From contig OZ234495.1 in assembly GCA_965153455.1 (NCBI GenBank), positions 25,850,875 to 25,914,874 on the forward strand: a stretch of 64,000 nt of DNA. Reading direction: 5' to 3'. The notes under the pieces are model-generated. The model was given only the letters and a program-made list of their open reading frames with translations, was not told the DNA's origin and did not search any database. Made by a program: the position numbers and the translations under genes. Every line of letters begins with the position of its first letter. The first letter of the stretch is position 1. This DNA is from Sphagnum compactum. Lineage: Eukaryota > Bryophyta > Sphagnopsida > Sphagnales. Shown one piece after another: positions 47,790 to 59,415 of this stretch.

Positions 47790-49880
47790 TGTTGTGTTTG
47801 GATGGATGACGAGACAGATGACAAGATGGATGACGCGACGGACGGATGGATGGAAAGCTTCATTTCGTGCACGACGTCCTTTACTATATAAGAATATAAG
47901 ATCCCCATTTCTTTATCTTTTTTTTGTTTGGGTCTTTTTTTCTTTGTGTTTTATGCATTCCTTGTCTTTCTCTTTTTTCAAATTTTTTTTCAATTTTTTT
48001 TTCAAAAAGGTTTTCTAAATAATAATTAGAAAGTGAGATTTCATTTCCACAAAACGAAAAAGATTACTAATATTTTTTCTGATAATTCTTTCTTTCCCCC
48101 CCCCTTTTTTTTTTTTTTTCAGTTTCTCAGGCTATTTTGTTTTATTTTCAAATAGCCTTGTTCTTCAGCAATAACCAGAAAACAAGAAATAATTTCTAAA
48201 GTGTAAGTGTTTTTCGATCGTTGTTTTTATCTCTCCGCAAATTTGAACACAAGCTTGCAGGGTTCATGCCTGCCGCAACGATGACAGCACACGATAGGAA
48301 GGCCGAGAAGACGACCTGAAGCAGCCAGGGGTTCAACGAGAACAAAGAAGATAAGAAAGGAAAAACAAAACTCGGTCGATCCAGCTGCGGGTAAAGAGCC
48401 CAAGGAACTCGTGCACGATTTCGGTAGTGGGCTACTTCTTCTTCGGTGTTATGCGAGCCCAAGAGTTCACCCACCGGACTGCCCAAACAAACATCAACAG
48501 AGATAAGCAACGAGAAGTAGTTCGAGTCAATGCCAGTCACATTCAGTTCGCGAGGAATGACTCGGGGTCATCGGTTTGATCCTCTCTCCATCAGACTCAG
48601 CCAAGTTTCACAGATTATCCCCATGATTTTAAGTTTCTCGCAAGCAACCTTCATTCATTTTAGACACGACCACATGTTTGTTTCTTCGACGAATCATGTT
48701 GCACTCGATTGATCACCGTCGCGCAATGCAGATTGTAGCTGTCTACTAACAAGATGTACTGTATTAGGGTTTAAACGACACAATTGCAAATAGGATGTTC
48801 CACAGTAAGTCTATGTCGTATTCACTGTGGAACTTATTGCGTCGTAAATGTGTTATGGGCACATCACAGCAAAAGCATTCGTAAATTGCTCAGGGCGCAC
48901 CGTGGGTTGCAAGACATATGATATCGCAACAACATGTTTATAAACTTTGTGTCCGTATCCCAGGTTTAACAAACGATAATCAATACCCAGGGTTACTTCA
49001 TCCATAAACAGTGCTATCTATCGGAGAACGTTTCCACCGACCCAATTCACAAGGCGCACCCTAAAACCTGGTGGAACAGAAGCACGACTCCTGTTATGGA
49101 ATTACAAAACTTCATGTAAGCAACGTCCTGCACCTAGAGCCTCCCCGACGATTTAGAACACCTTGGTTCAAACCTCCGCCGCAATTCCCCATGATTACAA
49201 GCCACATGGTTCACGCACCAACTACCACTTCGTCCAAAATCGAAATTTGGTCTAACTCACAAAATTTCAACATCTGCGTAAAACATTGCACAATAAAAAA
49301 GAACATTGCATTTCTTCTGCAGCAAGCTCCAGATATCTGAGGAACATGTGAAGAAACATGCCGACGAAGTTCCAAAACATCAATCCGATGGCTACTTTGT
49401 CTACTCGGACAAATATCCTATCTTAGTAATCAAGACTTTCGCTCTCGATATCGATACTGTTGCCTGTAAGAACTCAGCATCGTCCCAAGTATAGGATTTC
49501 TGATTTATCCCAGGTTTATTGCCAGATCCACCGACTTTGCCAGCTTACGAGCTTCATCACGAATCAATCATTCGACAAAATTTGTTCAGAAGGAACCAGT
49601 CAACATAGAATACGTCACTCGTTCGTTAGTCATTTAGACCGGCCGACCATCAATTGGTGAAAATATTGCGTGTGAGTCACAAGGAGAAAACCTTCTTAAG
49701 GGGGTGCAAGGAAGGAGAATGAATCGAACGCCGAACGACCGCCATAGACGGTACACGGGTGGCAACTCTATTGCAACTCATTGAAACCATGGGAGGCCCC
49801 GAAATTGACCCACGAGAAAGTGTTTCCAAGTCCTATACATACGACGAGGCAAGAAGCGTTGCATTCGACTGGTCTAGATC
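47790..49880. other. No recognised gene; microsatellite at the left edge
   Basis: 47795-47860 is an imperfect GATGGATGAC/GACGGATGG microsatellite, and T-rich tracts follow to 48130. Several open frames of 60-115 codons exist (for example minus 48196-48540) but none is recognised. Confidence 0.45.
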
Positions 49881-49989
49881 AAATCTGGTTTGGAAGTTTT
49901 TCAAGCCAGATTTGCTCTTCAGAACGTGAGGATATCCAGTTTTGCAACCGACCAACATAGCTGCCACAAGAATGAATGAGGTCAACATC

Positions 49990-50230
49990 AGCGAATGCTT
50001 GTGCATGAAACAGCCCAGAATGGATGCCCAAATGCGTCACCGTAGCTCCTATAAGCACAGTGGTTGGTGCTGTGCAGACCACGAGGGCTTCCTCATAGCG
50101 AAGCTCGGAGCCACAGGAAAACTCAAAGATGAAGGTGTGGTCCATGCGAGCACGCTTCCGCATGTACAGGTTCCATCCATACATGTACATATGGATAAGC
50201 ACCAGCGCCACCGAGCTGTGCACCCATCAG
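49990..50230 (-). pseudogene. PHO1-type EXS domain fragment
   Basis: Minus-strand frame: LIHMYMYGWNLYMRKRARMD, then HTFIFEFSCGSELRYEEALV and VCTAPTTVLIGATVTHLGIH. PHO1-family phosphate exporters carry the same order (HxFMYGxNLFMWK.RIN, FIFEF, LRYR, hydrophobic helix) at the start of the membrane/EXS region. Next to it the frame degrades: the following hydrophobic helix is readable only in another frame (SLMLTSFILVAAMLVG). No SPX domain or C-terminal EXS signature was found, so this is one surviving exon or so. Confidence 0.7.
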
Positions 50231-50309
50231 ACCATGCACGCCAGAGGAGAGGAACGTTTGGACTATCTATCAGCATCCACCTTCGAAAGGAAAGCTACAA
50301 ATTGCCCTC

Positions 50310-51574
50310 CTAAACAAAACATTTGGTGATTGTCTCTGAGTGAATTGGTCGCTCGAGAGGATAAACGCGAGTAAGGCAATAAGATAGTGCCTCAAAGTTA
50401 AGAAAATGGTCCGCAAATAAGTCAAATATTTCATCTTTCTGTAATCCCCATCTAGTTGTAGTATGCCGCCAAATTAAATGCTAAGATCAGTGTCGATGAA
50501 CGCCCTGTGAAAAACCCTGCACAAGAGCAAGATGCAACCTGAATTTAGGACTCACAATTGTACACCAGAAATCTATGGCGCATCTCAATGAGCTTCAAAT
50601 TTCATGAAGTAATACGACCGCAGCACAACATTGGAGGCTCTGATGCTTCTCGCCTTATGAATGTATCAACCCCTTTTGCACTGACAGCAACAATTTATGC
50701 ACTGGGATTTGGCTCTTTAAGGTGAAAGGGATGCCTCCATACAAAACCACTAAAAATGCAAACCCATGTTCGATGATGGTAATCATTTCGCCCATACCCG
50801 GTCAGACTGTGAGGGGTTGTTTGGCGAATTGGTCTCGGTGCTGCCATGGCCTGTTGTTGAGTACCCGACGTGAAACGCTCTGCAAATGTGACCTCTGCCG
50901 TCCCCATAAGTTGACTTATCCGCCATGTCCATGCACAATTGGGTACTTTCAGAAATCCACATTTTTTCTAGTTCATACATCATACAGGTTTCAAATCTTC
51001 TTCCTGGCCGTTGACCAATTGAGACCGGTCCTTCTATCAGCTGTCTCGGTAGTTGCAGAATTGACCTTGCAGATCAGGAACAAGGGTCGTCAACCTTCTC
51101 GGAGGAATTGATGTAAGCACAATCCATGTGATGCACATAGCTCAGAGCTATAAACGAACCCAACGACCTGCACCAACCCCCAGCAACTGTTGTACGAAAA
51201 GAGCACCCGACCACTCCAAAGTAGTCGAAACACTCACTCATAACTGAGAAACAAATCTTGTTGCAACTATTGTGAACAAAAAGTCCTGAAAAATACATCG
51301 TCCATTCCGAGAAACCCGTCCTCCTCCCAGGCTCGCAGCACGAGAAGAAAACTCCAAGGAAGACAAGCAGTCAGCTGAAATGTAGACACTATGCATGCTC
51401 TGAATACCCAAAACCGATCTCTGTTTGTGTTGCCAAAGCAAGGTGTCCAGAACTTCAGTCGAAGTTGGAGGAGGATAAACGGTGACTTTCTGAAACTGTT
51501 GTGCTTTTGATACGATTATGATGTCCAAGATATGAGATCCAAAAGGCTTGGAAGAAGTCAAACAACCTTCTCCG
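50310..51574. other. No recognised gene
   Basis: Open frames up to 129 codons occur on both strands but none could be identified. They may include other decayed exons of the PHO1-like gene. Confidence 0.4.
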
Positions 51575-52845
51575 AGTCCCATATCCGAATCCGGGTTCAA
51601 AACAAGATCCGCAGCTGCAACCCGAACCAAACTCACTCTTGAGTCTAGAAGCATAACTTGAACCAAACTCAGTGTTGGTTCTAGAAGCAGAACTGAAAGG
51701 CCGGAGCTTATGAAAAAAAAAATGTAGTATGGACAAGTATACCATAATCTCTCCACAAAAAATGTCCACAAACAGCTATACAAAATCTGCATCGTGCATC
51801 TCTCTTGCATTATTCTGGCAGCAATCCGAAGACTTAATAAAGATGTTGACAAGCACTCATCATACATTAGCCAATCCAAAACATCACTAGTCTCCTCATT
51901 CCAGCTGCAGTCTGATATCCGAATCCGGGTTCAAAACAAGATCCGCAATTGCAACCCGAACCAAACTTACTCTTACATCTAGAAGTAGAACTCGAACCAA
52001 ACTTAATGTTGGCTCTAAAAGCAGAAGGAAAAGGCCGGAGCTTTCGAAAAAACAAATGTAGTATGGACAAGTATACCATAATCTCTCCACAGAAAATGTC
52101 CACAAACAGCTATACAAAATCTGCGTCTTGCATCTCTCTTACATTATTCTGGCAACAATCCGAAGACTCAATAAAGATGTTGACAAGCACTCATGATACA
52201 TTAGCGAATCCAAAACATCACTAGTGTCCTCATTCAAGCTGCAGTCTGATATCCGAATCCGGGTTCGAAACAAGATCCGCAGCTGCAACCCGAACCGAAC
52301 TTAGTGTTGAGTCTAGAGGCACAACTCGAACCAAACTTAGTGTTGGTTCTAGAAGCAGAAGCGAAAAGGCCAGGGCTTTTGAAAAAACAAATGTAGTATG
52401 GACAAGTATACCATAATCTCTCCACAAAAAATGTCCACAAACAGCTATACAAAATCTGCATCCTACATTTCTTTTGCATTATTCTGGCAGCAATCTGAAG
52501 ACTCAATAAAGATGTTGACAAGCACTGATGATACATTAGCCAATCCAAAACATCGGTAGTGTCCTCATTCAAGCTGCAGTCTGATATCCGAATCCGGGTT
52601 CCAAACAAGATCTGCAGCTGCAACCCGAACCGAACTTAGTCTTGAGTCTAGAGGCAGAACTCGAACCAAACTCAGTGCTGGTTCTAGAAGCAGAAGTAAG
52701 AGGGCGGAGCTTTTTGAAAAACAAAAGTAATACGGACAAGTATACCATAATCTCTCCGCAAAAAATGTCCACAAACAGCTCTACAAAATCTGCACCCTGC
52801 ATTTATCTTGCATTATTCTGGTAGCAATCTGAGACTCAATAAACA
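51575..52845 (-). repeat. 334-bp tandem array, 3.8 copies
   Basis: The marker 'atatccgaatccgggttc' lies at 51581, 51915, 52249 and 52584 (period 334-335). On the minus strand each unit gives variants of LLLEPTLSLVRVLPLDSRLS and AADLVLNPDSDIRLQLE, so reading frames are partly kept between copies. The last copy is cut at about 52845, where GC-rich recombinase/helicase sequence begins. Confidence 0.92.
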
Positions 52846-53286
52846 TGTCTGACCCGGGCAATCGACACCGTACCTTCCTTCGTGCAATGGGACGTTGCCC
52901 AACGCTGGCCTGTTGTGCGAGAGGTGGCACTTGGGACAAACGTCGGGTGATTGCGGAATGGAATTACGACAATCCGACCTAGGATGCGGTCCCAGACATT
53001 TGAAGCATCGACGATCGTCCAGCAACAACGGACAATTTTGACTGGGATGACGCACGTTTCCATCACCGCCGTAAACATAGCACAATAGACAATCGGGTGC
53101 TTCGGGAGCAGCGAATCGACGAAAATTAGTCAAGGATGCGCGATCCTCGTTCACGAAAGAGGTGAGCGCCGTGCCACGCGCGCTGAGCATCAGCAACGGC
53201 GAGGGGGGTTGTTGCGACACCGCTCGCGATTGTCGCAAACAGTTGTCGCAGGGTTGTGCGACGGGAATCAGGCTGCACCGTTGCGG
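52846..53286 (-). pseudogene. Cys/His-rich C-terminal tail of the RecQ protein
   Basis: Directly after the TAA the frame continues PQRCSLIPVAQPCDNC. Further Cys clusters follow: CLLCYVYGG...HPSQNCP, CFKCLGPHPRSDC and CPKCHLSH. This looks like several zinc-binding knuckles, as in the tails of fungal telomere-linked RecQ proteins. It could be mistaken for a retroviral-type CCHC region, but frame continuity with the helicase argues against that. The tail is lost where the 334-bp array begins. Confidence 0.7.
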
Positions 53287-54480
53287 TTAGCCGTCCACAG
53301 CCAAATGAAGATGGTGGCGTCGACAATTCTCCGTGTCCGTGATCCAAAGGTTGGGCTCGGCGAAGGAGGAATCGAGGTGTAGAGCTTCGACTCTAGAATT
53401 CGTGCTAGAAATCACTCTGCTTGTACCCGTTCGGCCGTCACGGGCAAGTTGCCGGGACTCTTGGTGCAGAGCAGTAAAAGATCTGAAAGAGCCGTGATGA
53501 ATGATGAGCCGGACCGACGGATAGTTATACCCGCAGCCGATGACCCCGGTGGCCACCATGACGCGCGCTTCGCCCGAAAGCCACGACTGCAACTGCGCCT
53601 TCTTAGCGTCGTCGTCGAAATGGGCGTGAAGGTGAACGGTCTTCACGCACGCCACGTTGTTGGCCATGGATGCCACTTGCTCGACCGACTGTCGCGTCAA
53701 GCAATACACCATGGCCCTGTCCGTCTCGGAAGAGACGTTGCAATCCCATTCGATGAGCTGTCGAACTATTTCCTCGTCCACGTCGGCCACCTCGTCGATG
53801 ACGTACTCGATCAGCGGGCGCACCGTGGACATCCGGACGACGGCGAATCTCGCGGACATCACGATCTTGAAGTCCGTCTCTTCGGAAGGGGAGAGCGAGG
53901 CCGTCAACGCCACGAGCTGGCATCCCACGGCCCACAACGGCAAAAGGCGCTTCATGACGGATCTGAAATCCGACAGCAACAAATGCGCTTCATCCACGAC
54001 GACGTAGTGAAGCTTTTTCAAATGGTTCAACGTATGCGCGAGTTCCACGAACCCGGTACTGGCCGCACGTTCCACCGATACGAACAAGATGGACGGAGGA
54101 TCGTCGAATGTGATCGTGTCCGCGCCATAGGTCGCATGTCGTAAGCCGGCTCGAGTCGCGTCCGCTTCGTGTCCGCGGACGAGGATCGTCAGGGGCACCA
54201 CCACGATGACGGTGCGAGTTGTCACCATCGGCGGGATCATGAACACAGCCGATTTGCCGTGTCCGGTGGGCATGACCACCAAAACATCGACCCTGTTTTC
54301 CAGGACCAACGTCACGGCCAAACCTTGTTCCTTGCACGTCCACTGTGTGGCCCAGTCGACAAAGAGCTCGCAGAGAACGCACTTCATGCGTTTGATCCTC
54401 GGGCGGTGGCGACAATGTCGGTTGAGGGACGATCTGTGTGGCCGAACACACGAGAGATGCGAGGAGAGAGGCGCACTGGG
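53287..54480 (-). pseudogene. RecQ-type DNA helicase domain
   Basis: Reached from the recombinase by a frame change somewhere in 54400-54580. Motifs in order: QWTCKEQ (Q-like motif 0), VVMPTGHGKSAVF (Walker A, near 54250-54270), VVVDEAHLLLSD (DEAH, near 53985), LVALTASLSP (III), MVATGVIGCGYNYP (V) and HQESRQLARDGRTG (VI). RecQ enzymes unwind DNA 3' to 5'. Motif VI departs from the usual QExGRxGRDG by losing the glycines, which could impair activity. The frame ends in an in-frame TAA (53287-53289) after LHLAVDG, and the Cys-rich tail continues in the same frame. Confidence 0.85.
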
Positions 54481-54659
54481 GTTGCGATGAACAATGGCCG
54501 TCGGGTCGGTCGACACGCACAGGAACCTCGTCGGCCGACCCACCGGTCGGAGGGTTTCGGACCGGGCTCCGGTCGAGTTGCAACAAGCGATGCCACGCTT
54601 CGGCGGCCAATCTGTACGTGTACATCTGTTGACTATCCATGAACCTTTGATCGTTGGAA

Positions 54660-56254
54660 CAATTGGCGTACTGTCGTGCGGCCGTGGTCGAAGAGTGCCC
54701 CGACGTCTCGTCGATGGGAAATTCCGTGCAATAACTTTGCTTGATGGCACTACCGAAGTACGCGGCCAGGTGACGATAATCCGTGATCCCCAGATCAAGA
54801 TTTGCGCGCTCCAGGAACGCCGTGGTCACCAAACGGGAAACATCTTTGCCATCCATGGCGACATCTCGTTGAATGGCCCAAAGGTCCATGTGTTGTCGGG
54901 CCGCGTCAATGTTTCCGCGCAAACCCGCGATGAAGGACTACACCGGCCTCACCAGCAACATATATTCGATGAAGAGCGAATTGAGTTCCGAGGGTAAGAA
55001 ACGGGGTATTAGTTTGACCGGCCGCCCTGCGTTGGCGCCCTTGTGGTATCTCTGGAAGGTCATGATGGTGCCGACGGACCAATAAAATGTCCTCTCGGAA
55101 TGCTCCGTGTTGCGAAGGAGGTAGCTCCTGTACTCCTCGCCGCGAGGAGGACCGCCGGCGGTGAAATGCATGAGCAAAAATAACAACGTGTGCATGCGAT
55201 CCACCGCCTTGGCCCACATCGCCAAGGCATTTTGATTCCATACGATGGATCGGTCGCCTTCTGTGCCTTTGACGAAAAGACCTCGGGTACGTCGATCGCT
55301 GAAAAGGTGGATGGCCAGATCTTGTCCGTGACGATGAAATTCGTTACGGGCATCCGACAAGAAAGAATACCCGACTTCGTCTTCGTTCGCCCTGTCCGCG
55401 ACGCTACCCTCCGCTATCACCCGGCCGATCCAGGTTGTCTGGAGTCCTAGCAACAATTGGTTTCTCATCACCCGATTTGCCTCGCGGAGCAGTTCGCCGA
55501 CCAGGTTTCGTAAAGTGTCGATGGTGACGGCTTGACCATCGATCGTGCACGCCATGGGACCGATCCGAACGAGTCTCGGGATGCAGGGTTCGTCGCCCGA
55601 CACCGCCCCCGCGAGGCGCATGGTCTCCCGCAATCTGCTGAATGGTGTGTCCTTGGCGTTCTCGCGAACGCAAGCGAGCCACTCGTCGGCTTCGCACCAC
55701 GGGATGGGGGGGTGATCGGGCTGCCACATCGGACGCACCAGCTGCAGGAGGATCGTGCATCTCCACCAATACTGGAGAATGGCTACGGGACCCGACACGC
55801 GTCGAATGTGTTCGAACGTGAGGTTGGTCGACGAAGGGTTCGACTTCAAGCTGTTAACGATCAGGAACCTGATTATCGGACAACCGGTTTGGAGCTCGTG
55901 TTGAACGACCGGACACGTCGGCGGTCTGCAAATGTGGAGCAACACCGTGTGGATGAGAACGAGATCTTCGTCATCTCCGTCCGCGTCTCGTCGACTTCGG
56001 ATGTGAGAGATGAGATTCTCCAGCGCATCTCCGAGATCCGAATGCAAATCGCCCAGAACGTTGACGAATGGCTCGTCATCCACCGGGGCGCTGTCCCTGG
56101 ATCGGACCATCATAGTGAGCAGCTTGGTCATCAACGTAGAATATTTAGTTATGGTGGATGGCACCCAAAGCTGGTTGAGCCCCACCGCGGCCAGGGGGGA
56201 ATCTACCACTGAAACGACCAACCGCCTGAGATGGTATGGCACACGACCGATCAT
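54660..56254 (-). pseudogene. Tyrosine recombinase (Crypton-like) domain
   Basis: Reading starts at an ATG at 56254, four bases inside the D2 border; the true start may be lost. After an alpha-helical N-terminus come the catalytic boxes: TAGGPPRGEEYRS (Arg codon 55142-55144), IMTFQRYHKG with the beta-hairpin Lys, GITDYRHLAAYFG (R-H near 54773) and DETSGHSSTTAARQYA (His near 54697, Tyr near 54670). This is the R...K...R-H...GH...Y arrangement of tyrosine recombinases, which cut and rejoin DNA through the tyrosine. A single in-frame TAG (54938-54940) splits the domain after MLLVRPV; the next codons continue in the same frame. All catalytic residues appear present, so the nonsense codon is the visible defect. 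Confidence 0.8.
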
Positions 56255-56271
56255 GGCCTATACATATGATC

Positions 56272-56375
56272 TGCGCACTACGCTCGCAGTGCGCGGGGCT
56301 GGGGGCTGTTTGACCACCAAAAACAGACTGTAGTGCGGGGCTGTATTTGTTGACCTTTTTCACTTTTTGTTACTT
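56272..56375 (+). repeat. Palindromic start module, locus 3
   Basis: Same near-palindrome as at 40523-40544, then 'ggggctgggggctgtttgac', one 'gtagtgcggggctgt' motif and 'gttgacctttttcac'. It adjoins the end of the recombinase-RecQ block. Confidence 0.75.
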
Positions 56376-57149
56376 TTTTTACTGCGCATAACTTTTATAA
56401 ATTACTTTTTACTGCTGAAACAGGGGTAAGGTTTGTTACTTTTTGTTACTTTTTTTACTGCTTGTAACTTTCAACAATTACTTTTTACTGGGCCAGGAGG
56501 GCCATGGTTTATATTCTATTCATTGTGGGAGGGGGGGGGGGGGGGAGAAAGGGTGCACCTTGATTTTTTTCCTTCATTTTTTTGACTGTTGAGGGGGAGG
56601 GAGGGGGGTGGAGGTTGATGTTTTTTTTTTCCCTTCATTGGAAATGTGGAAGGAGGAGGGGGAAAGGGGTTAATTTAGGGGCTCTGGAAATGTTTTTTTC
56701 ATTGTGGAGAGGCTAGGGAGGGGAAGGGGGTAATTTTTTTGACAAATTCATTATGGGACGGGGGAAAGGGTGCACCGGGGAAAAGGGTGCACCTTGATTT
56801 TTTTTCTTCTTCTTTTTTACTGTTGAGGGGGAGGGGGGTGGAGGGTAATGATTTTATTTGACATGTGGAAGGAGGAAGGGAAAGGGATGATTTTTTTTTT
56901 AAATTTTGTTTTTTCATTGTGAAGTGGCTAGGGACAGGGGGTCAAGGGTTTTTTTTTTTAAATATGTTGAAGGGGGATGGCAGGGAGTTTTTTTTCTATG
57001 TTGAAAAGGGATGAGAGGGGGGTTTTTTTTTTTCTATGTTGAAAAGGGATGGGAGGGAGTTTTTTTTTTTTTTTCTATGTTGAAAAGGGATGAGAGGGGT
57101 TTTTTTTTTTTTTACAAGTTCATAGGGGGGGGGGTTAGGGTTGGTTTCT

Positions 57150-57780
57150 TTAGGCAGAAAAAATAATAAATTTCAGCTTTGGGTTGGTAAAATTTTGGAA
57201 AGGTGGGGGCAGATTATCAAAATAAGTGGACACCATCCAAAATAGTCGGAGGTTGGCCCCCAAAAAAACTCATTTGGGCAGTGAATAAAATACTTTTGAG
57301 CAATCCTTTGGGCAGAAAATTAAATACTTTGCAGGAAACAAAAAAATTGGGCAGCGAATCAAATCATTTTGAGCAGATATTTGGCAGAATTTATTTTTCT
57401 TTCGAGCAATTATTGGGGCAGCGAATAATACGCTTGTGAGCAAAAACTTTGGGCACTGAGTAATTTCCTTTTAGCAGAATTATGGGCAGAAAATCAAAAT
57501 ACTTTTGAACAAGTATTTGGGCAGTGAATAAAATACTTTTTTTGAGCTTTGGGGCTGGGAAAAAAAAGGTGGGGGCGGTCGCGGTAGGGGCAGATGAAAA
57601 CAACACTAATAAAATACTTCTCAGGGCATTCAAGAAAAGTTTCTGAGCATTGGGTTGTTGGCACGACAGGGCAGCGAGTAAAAAATCACTTTTGAGTTTT
57701 GGCTCGGTTCAACCTGGGAAAATAAAAATGGGCAGAAGGAGGGGTAGTAGGGGCAGATGATGAAAATAAAAACAGATTTT
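57150..57780 (+). repeat. Degenerate 'gggcag..aataa' minisatellite in D2
   Basis: Counterpart of 41570-42360 with units every 35-40 bp. Confidence 0.7.
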
Positions 57781-59228
57781 CGCAGGCAGGAGGTTGGCCC
57801 TAGAATCACGCGTGTCCGTCGTCTCTTCCGTTGCGCTCTGTCGTCTCCTCTCTCTCTCTGTGTCTCTGTCTCTCTCTCTCGCGATCTGTCGTCGCAGTAA
57901 TATTGTCATTGCCACTTCTTGTTGTTGTTACTGCCATCACATTTGTGTGTAAAACGTTGTCTATTTTCTTTCCGTTTTTACAATTCTCGATTCCATGAAG
58001 AAATGAGATTTCTCGATGGCTTCTTAGCAGAGAGGGTGGGAAGGGAGATGGACTAGGACGTGCAGGAGGACGAGGACAACAACAACAGGGTTGTTTGATT
58101 CTTGCTTTTGTGGCTGCACATGACTCTGCACCATGTTGCTGTTGTTGCTACTGTCGAGTCGATAGTGCGGGCCAGAGATAACAATTTTTGTCTCCCAGTG
58201 CCACCAGAGTTGTAATAAAAAGTCGTGATGCATTCATTCTCTACCCCGACCTCAACGTGTACCCTTCTCTGCTCTGCTTTGTGACTCTGCCGTCTCTGTC
58301 TACGAGAGAAACAAAGAGACTTTTCGAGACAAAATTTGATCACTGTTTTTTTTTCCTTTTCCCCTCTTTTTTTTTTGGCGGTTGTGGCAGACGTTGTTTT
58401 GTGTTGTGATCTGGTTCTTTGTTTCTACGGAGTTGGTATTCTTCGTGTGAGGAGGAACAGGAGGAGGAAATGGAAAGTTCAGAAACTGCAGTGTTGTTCT
58501 TGTGGAGGAGTTTGTTTTTTTGGCTTTTGATTTGAAGCTGCTGACAGACTCGCCGCTATCCTTTTTCCAATTCTTTGCTGTTTCTTGTGCTGTGCCTCGT
58601 GCTTTCTTCTTTTTCCCCCACACGGAGTGCTCGAGACCTGTTCACGGTCCAGGTCCGTAGAAGAAGTTGATGACAAGGAATCGTTGACGCCTGACCGGCT
58701 CCTCAGTGTGTGGGTCGGAAATCTCCGAGTCCTGAATGCAGACAGCTCCGGTGGTTCTTCTCAACCTCTAAGCCGCATCATCAGAATCTGAGTGTTCACT
58801 TTTCTTCCGGGGGGGGGGGGGGGGGGGGGGGAAGGCTAGCGGTGATGGATTTTGCCAAGATCGGCTTTGTGGATGTTCTGGACATCTGGAAGCATCATGA
58901 GAGTATAGGAGTTTGAAGAGGAGAGAATAGACAAAGCCTGGAAAGACATTCCCCCAAAAGGAAAGAATACAGTGGGATGCAAGTCTTCTATTGAGCCATA
59001 GGGAGGAGAAAATTAGCTTCTGTACAAGCAGCTTTTGTTTCATGGCTTTCTCAAGTTCACAGGTTTTCTTCCTGCAGCACAACGGAGGTCCGGAATTTGA
59101 GGCTTTTTTTACAACAAGCCATGTTGCCGCTGCTGTTAAGGGTGGCTATTTAGCTCGGGGAGGGATCAGCACAGGGACTGTTTGAGGAGGGTGAAGCGCT
59201 ATTGGAACTCAAAAACAGTATAATAGGT

Positions 59229-59415
59229 GCAAACAAACGGCTCGCAAACTGGGTGGCCACAGACCTCCTTCCTCGCAATCGAACTGGAGGGACATGCACA
59301 GGAGACTCAGTCACAGCCATCAATCTCTCGGTCTCAATATCTCAGGCCAAGTTCCAGAAGGTGTGCTAGGGGAGTTCAGCCGAAGTTCCAACTCCACAGC
59401 AGCCGAATCTGAATA
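59229..59415 (+). pseudogene. LRR-receptor N-terminal exon, frameshifted
   Basis: The frame reads RLANWVATDLLPRN then TGGTCTGDSVTAINLS, the usual end of the Cys-pair cap of an LRR receptor. A one-base loss near 59330 moves the next repeat, LGLNISGQVPEGVLGEF, to another frame, which ends in a TAG after STAAESE. It should belong with the ectodomain at 60540-62016, with an intron between. Confidence 0.7.

Larger units (their letters stand above)
52846..56258 (-). mobile_element. GC-rich tyrosine recombinase-RecQ helicase element
   Basis: This 3.4-kb block is conspicuously GC-rich against AT-rich flanks, with abrupt edges at the 334-bp array on one side and the D2 palindromic repeat on the other. 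It encodes on one strand an N-terminal region, a tyrosine recombinase, a RecQ-like helicase and a Cys-rich tail. The same domain set is known in fungal Crypton-like and telomere-linked RecQ genes. No terminal repeat or target duplication was found at its edges. Confidence 0.75.

Noticed and set aside
49411-49430. 15-base match 'cctatcttagtaatc' to the lead-in of the 47340 palindrome
   Set aside because: A match of this length is not unexpected in 64 kb of AT-rich DNA, and no palindrome follows.
52846-53238. Retrotransposon gag zinc knuckles
   Set aside because: The Cys clusters are in frame with the RecQ domain apart from one stop, so they fit its C-terminal tail better.
53449-54144. Plus-strand frame of 231 codons, and others at 54169 and 55532
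   Set aside because: Antisense to the GC-rich recombinase-RecQ gene; high GC alone keeps these frames open.
53287-54940. Reassigned TAA/TAG codons (alternative genetic code)
   Set aside because: Only two such stops in a long path plus a frameshift; decay explains them more simply.
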